In this document: one piece after another, positions 32,736 to 40,057 of the stretch
Numbering within the stretch: the first letter of the stretch is position 1
Layout of the letters: each line of letters begins with the position of its first letter
Assembly (NCBI GenBank): GCA_027353465.1
Contig: DAIEHR010000080.1
Location: 1-40,511, forward strand
Source: Acetobacteraceae bacterium
Lineage (GTDB): Bacteria > Pseudomonadota > Alphaproteobacteria > Acetobacterales > Acetobacteraceae
Length of the DNA stretch: 40,511 nucleotides
Reading direction: 5' to 3'
Translations under genes and position numbers: made by a program
The notes under the pieces: generated by a model
The model's input: only the letters and a program-made list of their open reading frames with translations
The model's database searches: none
What the model was told of the DNA's origin: nothing

Positions 32736-33836
32736 TCAGGCGGCGCTTGCCATGCCGCCGACCTCTGCCTCGACATTTAGCGCCTTCAGCTTCGGTAGAA
32801 CATGACTGGCGAATAGCCGCATGCTGGCCTGCGCCATCGGATACGGCATGCCGCCGTAGCTGAAGATTGTAACAAATCCAGAACAGTCCGTCAGTCGCTG
32901 GAAGTGCAGCATCTGCTCCAATACCTGTTCGGGCGTTCCGCGCACCTGCAAGTCGGCAAGGAAGTTGACGAAAGCATCGATCCCGTGCTTGGAAATATTC
33001 CGCGCCAGCGCTCCATAGTATTCGTAACCGTTGATGTCCGCCAAGCCTTCATTGTGGAATTCGTAATGCTCCAGCGCCGACCGGCTGTAGCCGCGGGTAT
33101 ACCGCTCGTGCATCTCCTGTGCCATGGCGGCGTCCTCGTGGCAGGCGACGAAGCAGACCATCAACGGCTTCGGGGGTTCGCTGCCGGGATGCATCTCCCG
33201 GTAGATCGCCCTGTATTCGTTTAGTTCCGCCACCGTCTTGTCCCACGGCTTCTGCGCGATGATCATCACGCCAATGCCCAGACGCGCCATGATCCGCGCC
33301 GATTCCGGCGACACGGCCGAGGCATAGACCCTTCCCTTGAAACTGCGGAACGGCGTTGGGCGGATTTGGATGGGTTTCTGCTGATACAGCTTGCCATCGG
33401 ACTGGATCACCCCGGTTTCCAGCGCGCCCAGGATTGCTTCCGTATGCTCGACGAAGCGTTGCCGGGACTGACCCATATCCAGGCGGAAACCGTCGAACTC
33501 GACCCGCCCAAGGCCCCGGCCGAAGCCCAGGATCGCACGCCCGTCCGAAACGTGGTCCAGCACCGAGATCTCCTCGGCAAGCCGCACCGGGTCGTGCCAG
33601 GGCACCACCATGACCATCGATCCCAACTGCACCCGCCGTGTGCGCCCGGCCATGTAGGTCAGGAACTGCGATACGTTCGGGCACATCGTGTAGTTGTCGA
33701 AATGATGCTCGGCGGACCAGATGGAATCGAAGCTCAACGGTTCCGCCTGGTCGGCAAGCGCCAGTTCATTCCGATACACCTCGCGATCCGTCAGGCCATT
33801 GAGGTTCTGAAAGAACGTGCTCATTCCAACATGCAT
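32736..33836 (-). CDS. Luciferase-like flavin-dependent monooxygenase (LLM class)
   Basis: The 366-residue protein has the bacterial luciferase-like barrel: SIWSAEHHFDNY, LGSMVMVVPWHDPVRLAEE, ILGFGRGLGRVEF and ASAVSPESARIMARLGIG. Such enzymes use reduced FMN or F420 to oxygenate ketones, sulphonates or aromatic/terpenoid substrates. It stands 37 bases downstream of the Rieske oxygenase gene in the same leftward unit, which suggests two successive oxygenations, or oxygenation followed by Baeyer-Villiger-type ring opening. No flavin reductase gene is in the window. GGAGAGA precedes the ATG. The true substrate is unknown. Confidence 0.85.
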   Translation of the reverse strand: MHVGMSTFFQNLNGLTDREVYRNELALADQAEPLSFDSIWSAEHHFDNYTMCPNVSQFLTYMAGRTRRVQLGSMVMVVPWHDPVRLAEEISVLDHVSDGRAILGFGRGLGRVEFDGFRLDMGQSRQRFVEHTEAILGALETGVIQSDGKLYQQKPIQIRPTPFRSFKGRVYASAVSPESARIMARLGIGVMIIAQKPWDKTVAELNEYRAIYREMHPGSEPPKPLMVCFVACHEDAAMAQEMHERYTRGYSRSALEHYEFHNEGLADINGYEYYGALARNISKHGIDAFVNFLADLQVRGTPEQVLEQMLHFQRLTDCSGFVTIFSYGGMPYPMAQASMRLFASHVLPKLKALNVEAEVGGMASAA

Positions 33837-33873
33837 GCTTGTCTCTCCGGGGTTTCGCGGTCGGGCTGGCAGG

Positions 33874-35028
33874 TCAGCCAGTCATGAGGCCGAGTTCGGT
33901 GCGGATCGCCCGGTGATAATGCGCCAGGGCTGGCTCGTTGCGGCCAAACGTCACATGCTCCTGGGCGCCAGAACCAAAGGCGCGCTGCATGCCGGCGGCG
34001 AGCGGGAAGTCCTCGTCCTGGACGGTTCGCATCAGCAAATCCATGTTCTTGTCCCAGTATCGGCGCGCCTTCTCAGTCGCCGGTTCCTCGGGGGCATAGA
34101 GCGAAACGTGCATGAGGCTTTCATTGGCACCGTCTCCGGCTGGATACACGCGCCATGTCTCGACATGGTCACCCTGCCAGATGAGTACGACGTTCGGGAA
34201 CAGGACATACACCACGGCGGTATGCCGCAGCACGTTCCAATCCGGCTCCGGTGTCGTCCGCAGGTCGCCAATGGTCTTGCGCGGCACCGCCATGCGCAGG
34301 TTCGGCCCGTTGCCGCGAAACGCCGCCGCCGTGCCATGCAGCAGCGGTGCGATGGTGTTCCGGTGCAGTACCGGAACATGATACACTTCCAGGAACGTAT
34401 CGATCACCAGCTTCCAGTTCAGCGGCTGGCGCAGTACGCGGGTTTCGTAGTGCGTGTAAGACCCAAGCCCGTAGCTGCCGAGTTCCGGACCCAGCCCGCA
34501 TAGCTGCGCGTCGGGGTCGATGGCCGGCCCAGCCGAGGGGCGCACCCAGATCAGTCCGTCCTTTTCGGCCGCCGGCAGGCGTGTCAACCCATAGTCCGCC
34601 AGGTCGATGTCCCCAAAAGAGCGCCGTTCAGCGATACTCGCGAGCCGGCCGTCCAGGTCATAACTCCACGCGTGATAAGGGCAGGTGAACCGGTCCTTGG
34701 AGACGCCACATCCCTCAGCCACGCGGGTCCCGCGATGCCGGCAGACATTGAGGAAGCCGTTCACGCCGCCTTCCGCATTGCGCACGATCAGGATCGGGGG
34801 ACCGGCGAAGTCGTTGGTCATGTAGGAGCCGGGCGCAGGCAAATCGCAACTCAGTCCCATGACGAGCGGACCTGTGCGAAAGAATCGCTCCCGCTCAAGC
34901 TTTACCTGATCGGCAGAGACGTAGTCGCTCACGGGGTTGCGGAACAAATCGTCAGCCAGCGCCGTGCGCCGCCCGTCGAGTGCCGACAACAATTCCTGGC
35001 CGAGTTCGACCTGCATGGCATGGTTCAT
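33874..35028 (-). CDS. Rieske non-heme iron oxygenase, large subunit
   Basis: The 384-residue protein carries the Rieske [2Fe-2S] ligands CRHRG (Cys96, His98) and CPYHAW (Cys116, His119), and a mononuclear iron site in NWKLVIDTFLEVYH followed by His222 (His217 and His222), with a later Asp near VQDEDF. The length and the AW after the second motif fit the alpha subunit of ring-hydroxylating or demethylating oxygenases. No beta subunit, ferredoxin or reductase gene is nearby, so a partner encoded elsewhere must supply electrons. It is first in a leftward operon with the luciferase-like and badH genes. Its promoter overlaps the operator at 35091-35108. It probably hydroxylates the ring or a ring substituent. 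Confidence 0.87.
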   Translation of the reverse strand: MNHAMQVELGQELLSALDGRRTALADDLFRNPVSDYVSADQVKLERERFFRTGPLVMGLSCDLPAPGSYMTNDFAGPPILIVRNAEGGVNGFLNVCRHRGTRVAEGCGVSKDRFTCPYHAWSYDLDGRLASIAERRSFGDIDLADYGLTRLPAAEKDGLIWVRPSAGPAIDPDAQLCGLGPELGSYGLGSYTHYETRVLRQPLNWKLVIDTFLEVYHVPVLHRNTIAPLLHGTAAAFRGNGPNLRMAVPRKTIGDLRTTPEPDWNVLRHTAVVYVLFPNVVLIWQGDHVETWRVYPAGDGANESLMHVSLYAPEEPATEKARRYWDKNMDLLMRTVQDEDFPLAAGMQRAFGSGAQEHVTFGRNEPALAHYHRAIRTELGLMTG

Positions 35029-35087
35029 AAGCCTGCCTCTCCTGCTCGCGGCGAAACCGATAACGTATCAACCACCGCATTTGATAT

Positions 35088-35116
35088 AATCTACCAAACA
35101 ACCGTTAGACTGTCCA
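35088..35116 (-). promoter_or_regulatory. Promoter of the Rieske operon with an operator in its spacer
   Basis: On the minus strand TGGACA (35116-35111) is followed by 17 bases and TAGATT (35093-35088). The operator-like element CTAACGGTTGTTTGGTAG fills the spacer and enters the -10, so a bound repressor would block RNA polymerase directly. Hexamers match the consensus at 5 of 6 and 4 of 6 positions. Confidence 0.5.
35091..35108. promoter_or_regulatory. Operator-like element 6 (CTACCAAACAACCGTTAG)
   Basis: The element has TACCAAAC, a four-base spacer AACC and GTTAG, matching the TetR promoter site at 1121-1136 in core and spacing. It lies 63 bases before the Rieske start. Confidence 0.6.
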
Positions 35117-35155
35117 GGCATTATAGCCCGGAGCGCGTTTGGATGACGCGCCGAC

Positions 35156-36847
35156 TCAACCGCGAAGGCCAAGCTCCTCGATCATGTGCCGGCGGATCAG
35201 GAATTTCTGGATCTTGCCCGTCACGGTCATCGGAAAGGAGTCCACGAAACGGATGTAGCGGGGGATTTTCTGGTGGGCGATCCGGCCGCGGCAGAAGGCG
35301 CGGATTTCCTCCTCGACAAGCGTCTCACCGTCGGTCAACCGGATCCACGCACAAAGTTCTTCCCCGAATTTGTCGTCCGGCACGCCGACCACCTGAACGG
35401 TCTGCACTCTGGGATGCTGAAACAGGAAATCCTCGATCTCCCGCGGATACAGATTCTCACCGCCCCTGATCACCATGTCCTTGATCCGGCCGACAATCGC
35501 GCAATAGCCCTCGGCGTCGATCATGGCCAGGTCGCCCGTATGCAGCCACCGGGCGCTGTCGATTGTCTCCCGCGTCTTTGCATCATCGTCCCAATAGCCC
35601 AGCATCACCACGTAGCCGCGGATGCAGAGTTCGCCTTTGTCGCCGGCGGCGACCATCTTGCCGTCAAGGTCCACGACCTTGGCCTCGACATGCGGCAGCA
35701 CCCTGCCGATCGTCGTGGCCCGGCGTTCCAGTGGGTCGTCGAGACGGCTCAGGAACGTGCCGGGGCTAGTTTCGGTCATTCCATAGGCGATCGCCAGATC
35801 GCGCATGTGCATCCGGTCAACCACCCGCTTCACGATCTCTATCGGACAGGGCGATCCGCCCATGATGCCTGTCCGCAGCGTCTTAAGGTCGAAGGATGCG
35901 AAGTCCGGATGATCGAGTTCGGCGATAAACATCGTCGGAACGCCGAACAGGGCGGTGCAGCGTTCGGCCTCGACCGCAGCCAGCACGGCGCCAGGATCGA
36001 ATCCCTCGCCAGGGTAGATCACCGCGGCGCCATGCACCAAGCAGCCGAGGTTGCCAGCCACCATGCCAAAGCAGTGGTAGAGCGGAACCGGCAAACAGAG
36101 CCGGTCGGCTTCGGTCAACCGCAGTCCGTCAGTCAGATAGAAGGCATTGTTCAGAATGTTATGATGCGACAGCGTCGCCCCTTTCGGTGAGCCGGTCGTG
36201 CCCGACGTGAACTGGATGTTGATCGGATCGTCGCACTGCAATGTCGGAGCCAGCGCCCGCACCTGTTCATCGGTTTCCGCCGTCGCCGCCAGCGCCACTC
36301 CATCGAACGGCAGGAAGCCTGGTTCGGACGTGTCAGAGATTAGTATGGCGATCTTCAAGTGCGGCAACCGCGCGCTGTCCGCCGGCCATGCTTCATCCAT
36401 GAGTTCCGGCAGTAGGGCGTGCATCATGCCGACATAGTCGCTGCTCTTGAAAGCGCGGGCAAGCACAAGGCCCCGGCATTGCGACAGGTTCAGCACGTAT
36501 TCGAGTTCCGCCGCCCTGTAGGCCGGATTGATGGTGACCAGGATCACCCCCGCCTTGGCCGCGGCATATTGCGTAAGGAGCCATTCTGCATTGTTTGGCG
36601 ACCAGATGCCAAGCCGGTCGCCCGGCCGAAGCCCGAGGGCCAGCAGCCCCGAGGCGACCCGATCCGCCCGCTCCCGCAACTCCGCGTAACTCCACCGGAT
36701 GTCCTGGTGGCAGGCCACCATGGCGTCGCGATCGGCCCAGATATCAGCCGCGCGATCCAGCGCGGCGCCGATCGTCTCTCCACGTAGCGGTATGTCGCTG
36801 ACACCGTGGACGTAGCTCAGCGCGGCGGGTTGGCAGTCATTCGGCAT
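35156..36847 (-). CDS. Medium/long-chain-type acyl-CoA synthetase (FadD-like, AMP-forming)
   Basis: The 563-residue ligase has the ATP/AMP motif [29 protein letters not shown], the hinge region [25 protein letters not shown] and the C-terminal adenylation Lys in [22 protein letters not shown] and [14 protein letters not shown] are common in the fatty-acyl-CoA synthetase branch. It would activate a carboxylic acid at the cytoplasmic face. It is divergent from aliA across a 142-bp region holding the operator at 36917-36930, so two ligases of different type are controlled together; this one probably handles a side-chain or linear acid. It is followed by the Rieske operon after a 127-base gap that has its own promoter. 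Confidence 0.86.
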   Translation of the reverse strand: MPNDCQPAALSYVHGVSDIPLRGETIGAALDRAADIWADRDAMVACHQDIRWSYAELRERADRVASGLLALGLRPGDRLGIWSPNNAEWLLTQYAAAKAGVILVTINPAYRAAELEYVLNLSQCRGLVLARAFKSSDYVGMMHALLPELMDEAWPADSARLPHLKIAILISDTSEPGFLPFDGVALAATAETDEQVRALAPTLQCDDPINIQFTSGTTGSPKGATLSHHNILNNAFYLTDGLRLTEADRLCLPVPLYHCFGMVAGNLGCLVHGAAVIYPGEGFDPGAVLAAVEAERCTALFGVPTMFIAELDHPDFASFDLKTLRTGIMGGSPCPIEIVKRVVDRMHMRDLAIAYGMTETSPGTFLSRLDDPLERRATTIGRVLPHVEAKVVDLDGKMVAAGDKGELCIRGYVVMLGYWDDDAKTRETIDSARWLHTGDLAMIDAEGYCAIVGRIKDMVIRGGENLYPREIEDFLFQHPRVQTVQVVGVPDDKFGEELCAWIRLTDGETLVEEEIRAFCRGRIAHQKIPRYIRFVDSFPMTVTGKIQKFLIRRHMIEELGLRG

Positions 36848-36913
36848 AACGTTCCTCCCTGGGAATTTATTGCTTGCCCCGGAAGCTTTTGCCTGCGAGG
36901 GATATGGCCACCT

Positions 36914-36942
36914 AGACTACCAAACGTTAGCATGACTTTGAA
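36914..36942 (-). promoter_or_regulatory. Promoter of the FadD-like ligase gene with an operator in its spacer
   Basis: On the minus strand TTCAAA (36942-36937), 17 bases and TAGTCT (36919-36914). As at the Rieske promoter, the spacer ends in GTTTGG and the -10 begins TAG, the shared TACCAAAC element read on the other strand. The hexamers are weak matches; the repeated architecture is the main support. Confidence 0.45.
36917..36930. promoter_or_regulatory. Operator-like element 7 (CTACCAAACGTTAG) between the two ligase genes
   Basis: TACCAAAC is followed directly by GTTAG, without the four-base spacer seen at 1121 and 35091 and like the site at 17278. It lies 70 bases from the FadD-like start and 60 from the aliA start. 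Confidence 0.6.
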
Positions 36943-36989
36943 CGTCAGACGAGGGCTTTGCCGCATTAGGACGAGCCAGGGAGCGAAAT

Positions 36990-38612
36990 ATGATACAGCC
37001 GAACGATGTGACCGAACGAAGATGCACGATGCGCGCCGCGGGCCATTGGCGCGATGTCGTGCTGACCGATTTCCTGGACCGCTGGGCGGCCGAACGCCCC
37101 GATAGCATAGCCGTCGTTGACCACAACAGCGTGACCGGGATACGTACCGAGCTGACGTTCAGCGAGTTGGCCGGACGGGTTGACCGGCTCGCCGCCGGCC
37201 TCGCCCGGCTGGGTGTCGGGCGAGGCGACGTGGTCTCGTTTCAATTGCCTAATTGGTGGCAGTTCAATGCCCTTCATCTGGCGGCGCTTCGGCTTGGCGC
37301 CGTCACCAACCCGCTGATGCCGATTTTTCGCGAACGCGAACTCGGCTTCATGCTAGGCCTCGCCGAGAGCAAGGTACTGGTGGTGCCGCGCGTGTTTCGC
37401 GGCTTCGATCATCGGGCCATGGCCGAACGGTTGCGTCCCGGCCTGCCGGCGCTACGGCATCTGCTGGTGATCGGCGGAGAGGACGAGACGTCCTTTGAAG
37501 CCCTGATGGAGACACCGGCGCCGTCCGCCCGGACGTTCCGCCCAGACCCGGATGACGTCATCCAGCTGCTTTATACCTCCGGCACCACCGGCGAGCCAAA
37601 AGGTGCCATGCATACATCCAACACGCTGTTCAGCAACGTCATACCCTATGCCGAACGGCTCGGCCTGACCGCGGCGGATCCGGTGCTGATGGCCTCGCCG
37701 ATGGCGCACCAGACCGGCTTCATGTACGGCTTGATGATGGCGATGTGGCTCGGCGCCAAGAATGTCCTACAGGATGTCTGGAGCGCCGAACGCGCGGCCG
37801 ACATCATCGCCGCCGAGGGCGTCGCCTTTACCATGGCATCGACGCCGTTCCTCAGCGATCTGGTCGAGGTCGCGGAACGCCGGCCCGAGGCATTCCGCCG
37901 CTTCCGCATTTTCCTGGCAGGCGGCGCACCGATCCCGCGCGTACTGGCCCGGCACGCCGCCGAGGCGCTCGGCTGCGCGATCGTCTCCGGCTGGGGCATG
38001 ACGGAGAATGGCGCCATGGCGATCGGCAAGCTGGACGATCCGCCGGAAAAAATATTCGAAACCGACGGCTGCCCGCTGCCCGGGATGGAGCTTCGGGTCG
38101 TCGATGCGGACTGGAAGGCGTTGCCCAGCGGCGAGGAGGGCCAGTTGCAGGCCCGCGGATGCAGCAATTTCGTCGGTTATCTAAAGCGCCCCGAACTGAA
38201 CAACACCGACGCGGACGGCTGGTTCGATACGGGCGATCTGGCTCGCCTCGATGCCGACGGTTATGTCCGCATTACCGGCCGCGCAAAGGACATCATCATC
38301 CGAGGCGGCGAGAATGTTCCGGTGGTCGAGATCGAGCAGGTTCTCTACCGCCATCCTGCGGTGCAGGAGGTTGCTATCGTCGCCATGCCGGACCCGCGGC
38401 TTGGGGAGCGCTGCTGCGCCTTCGTGGTGACGCGTGAGGGCGAACACTTCGACATGGGCGAGATGCGACGCTTCCTGGAAGAGCAAGGGATGGCGCGGCA
38501 TTACATGCCGGAGCGGCTGGAGATCGTTCCGGAACTGCCCAAGACGCCGAGCGGCAAGATTCAGAAATTCCGGTTGCGCGATGCAGCCCGGACGTTTGCC
38601 GGCAATGCCTGA
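36990..38612 (+). CDS. aliA: AliA-like cyclohexanecarboxylate-CoA ligase
   Basis: The 540-residue AMP-forming ligase has the series characteristic of annotated cyclohexanecarboxylate-CoA ligases: VSFQLPNWWQFNALHLAALR, NPLMPIFRERELGFML, LYTSGTTGEPKGAMHTSNTL, ASPMAHQTGFMYGLMM, FLAGGAPIP, GWGMTENGAM, DTGDLARLDADGYVRITGRAKDI split over the hinge, and the C-terminal Lys in PSGKIQKFRLR. AliA activates cyclohexanecarboxylate with ATP and CoA as the entry step. ATG 36990 follows GGGAG at seven bases. It stands alone, divergent from the FadD-like ligase gene, and the IS remnants start 166 bases after its stop. A substituted or unsaturated ring acid may be the natural substrate. Confidence 0.8.
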   Translation: MIQPNDVTERRCTMRAAGHWRDVVLTDFLDRWAAERPDSIAVVDHNSVTGIRTELTFSELAGRVDRLAAGLARLGVGRGDVVSFQLPNWWQFNALHLAALRLGAVTNPLMPIFRERELGFMLGLAESKVLVVPRVFRGFDHRAMAERLRPGLPALRHLLVIGGEDETSFEALMETPAPSARTFRPDPDDVIQLLYTSGTTGEPKGAMHTSNTLFSNVIPYAERLGLTAADPVLMASPMAHQTGFMYGLMMAMWLGAKNVLQDVWSAERAADIIAAEGVAFTMASTPFLSDLVEVAERRPEAFRRFRIFLAGGAPIPRVLARHAAEALGCAIVSGWGMTENGAMAIGKLDDPPEKIFETDGCPLPGMELRVVDADWKALPSGEEGQLQARGCSNFVGYLKRPELNNTDADGWFDTGDLARLDADGYVRITGRAKDIIIRGGENVPVVEIEQVLYRHPAVQEVAIVAMPDPRLGERCCAFVVTREGEHFDMGEMRRFLEEQGMARHYMPERLEIVPELPKTPSGKIQKFRLRDAARTFAGNA

Positions 38613-38777
38613 CATGCCCGACGGAAATAGACCATGGCCGGGTCTCAAACGGGCCCTGTCATGGTCCATCCTTTGCGCCGCCGCGAGCCACCAAGGTCAA
38701 CGGCCGCCTCTTCTGGCGCTTGAGGGCTGCATCGCTGACGGCCAAGCTTTTGAAAGATCACTCCTGTCCGGTCGATA
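38613..38777. other. Region between aliA and the insertion sequence, no gene recognised
   Basis: Contains no supported gene. A short rightward frame ends with LLKDHSCPVDN just before the IS target site, but has no family motif. It is probably the tail of a lost gene or mobile element. Confidence 0.35.
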
Positions 38778-38785
38778 ACTGAACA
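38778..38785. repeat. Left target-site duplication ACTGAACA
   Basis: The eight bases directly before the left inverted repeat are identical to the eight bases after the right one (39591-39598). An 8-bp duplication is what IS1595-family elements make on insertion. Confidence 0.85.
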
Positions 38786-39590
38786 CCGGGGTGTCCATTT
38801 AACCGGAGTTGAGCAAGACTGGGGCAATGTTTGAAGCGGACCCTGGAGATCGGCTCTTACCAGACAGTGTGGGCGATCCTTCATCGCCTGCGGTCTGTAC
38901 TGATTCGCCCCGATCGGGAGCGCCTTTGCGGGAAGGTGGAGGTGGACGAAACCTACATTGGAGGCAAAGAATCTGGCCTTTCGGGAGGCCGTGCCAAAGG
39001 GAAGAAGATCCTGACGTGTATCGCGATCGAGATCCTGGAGCCGAAGGGATTCGGGCGCTGTCGAATGGCGCCCGTGGCGGATGCCTCCTCAGAATCGCTT
39101 CACTCCTTCGTGGTGGATAACATCGAGCCGGGCGCGACGGTCATCACCGATGCATGGCAGGGTTACCGGTGGCTGGAGAAGAATGGGTACATCCATGACC
39201 GCCGTAGCCAGCGGGCCGCATCTGCGCGAGGCGAGGACCTTGGAGAACTTCTGCCAGGCGTGCATCGAATAGCGTCCCTTGCAAAACGATGGCTGCTGGG
39301 CACCCACCAGGGAGCGGTGGATTCCGCACACTTGCCCAGCTACCTGGACGAGTTCGTGTTCCGCTTCAACCGCCGCCGCTCACGTAGCAGAGGGATGCTG
39401 TTCTACCGGGTCCTGGAGCTTGCTGTCGCGCATGGACCGGTTCGTTACCAAGACCTTGTTATGAGCCAGAGCCCAAAGGCTGTTCCTCCCAAGCCGCCGA
39501 GACAACGCGGACATCCGCCCAGCTTGGCGCGACCTTCGCCGAGCCGCCCGTGGAGGCAAATCCCTAACTCCGGTTAAATGGACACCCCGG
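38786..39590 (+). mobile_element. IS1595-family element, 805 bp, shortened transposase, intact ends
   Basis: Perfect 25-bp inverted repeats lie at 38786-38810 and 39566-39590 (outer end CCGGGGTGTCC, inner end CCGGAGTT). They are flanked by perfect 8-bp direct repeats ACTGAACA (38778-38785 and 39591-39598). Transposase coding runs into both repeats; its stop TAA (39575-39577) is inside the right one. The element is shorter than most of the ISXO2-like group (about 1 kb), because sequence for the transposase N-terminus is absent. Intact repeats and duplication mean it moved here as a complete short unit, probably by a transposase supplied elsewhere. Confidence 0.85.
38813..39577 (+). pseudogene. 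5'-truncated ISXO2/IS1595-type DDE transposase
   Basis: The frame from 38813 reads LKRTLEIGSYQTVWAILHRLR, then VEVDETYIGGKE, ITDAWQGY, LPGVHRIASLAKRWLLGTHQGAV and YLDEFVFRFNRRRSRSRG, the DDE_Tnp_IS1595 catalytic core with its first two Asp. The full family begins with a zinc-ribbon (CPxC) domain and a short helical region before LGLGSYQTAW; here only a few residues precede GSYQT, so about 80-100 N-terminal residues are missing. A TGA at 38810-38812 in the left repeat ends any upstream frame. A TTG at 38831 could start a 248-residue core, but without the DNA-binding part it is unlikely to be active. A long proline-rich tail follows. Confidence 0.8.
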
Positions 39591-39598
39591 ACTGAACA
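39591..39598. repeat. Right target-site duplication ACTGAACA
   Basis: Identical to 38778-38785; it closes the insertion footprint of the IS1595-family element. Confidence 0.85.
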
Positions 39599-39661
39599 AA
39601 TGCGATTGGTTATGGTCCATGACGGGATCGAAACCGTAGGCCGCTCCCAAAGCCGTAGATG

Positions 39662-39890
39662 CTATCGGCCCTCTTCGAATACTGTCACCGAAAACACCTG
39701 CATCAATGTGTAATGCGATGCCTGCAGCTTCAGCCGCTTCCGCACGATGGCGACCTGGACGTAGACCGACACGGCGATCCAGATCTGCGACTTCCCGGCG
39801 TTCTCCACCGTGGCGCGCGACGATCCGCCCAAATGTGCTCCAAGGCAGGCAATCCATCAGCTGAGAGAACAGCGTCTGTTCGACATTCAT
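39662..39890 (-). pseudogene. Internally deleted IS4-family (DUF4372-type) transposase remnant
   Basis: Read leftward, ATG 39888-39890 starts NVEQTLFSQLMDCLPWSTFGRI, the characteristic N-terminus of IS4-family transposases with a DUF4372 domain. After about 30 residues the sequence jumps to the C-terminus of the same family in another frame: SQIWIAVSVYVQVAIVRKRL, then LQASHYTLMQVFSVTVFEEG and TAG (39662-39664). Some 300 internal residues are gone, so the gene is dead. The IS1595-family element inserted 64 bases from its end. Confidence 0.72.
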
Positions 39891-40057
39891 CGGCGGGCCC
39901 TCCCCGGACGAGGTTCGGGACGGGAGAAACCGCCCGACTTCAAATCGACACCACCCGACATTGCCGAAAAATCCGCCTCGATCACGGGGTTACACACAAT
40001 TCGTTCGGATTCCTTCGGACAGAAGTGATAGCCGACAATCGGTGGATCACGCTGTTC
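39891..40057. other. Intergenic stretch between the IS4 remnant and the IclR gene
   Basis: No gene, terminator or promoter recognised in these 167 bases. A run of CGGAT/CGGAC repeats around 40006-40021 is the only local feature. Confidence 0.3.

Noticed and set aside
38655-39624. Imperfect inverted copies of GTCATGGTCCAT on each side of the IS1595 element
   Set aside because: The true ends with target duplication lie inside them; the outer similarity may be leftover IS4 ends but is too short to assign.
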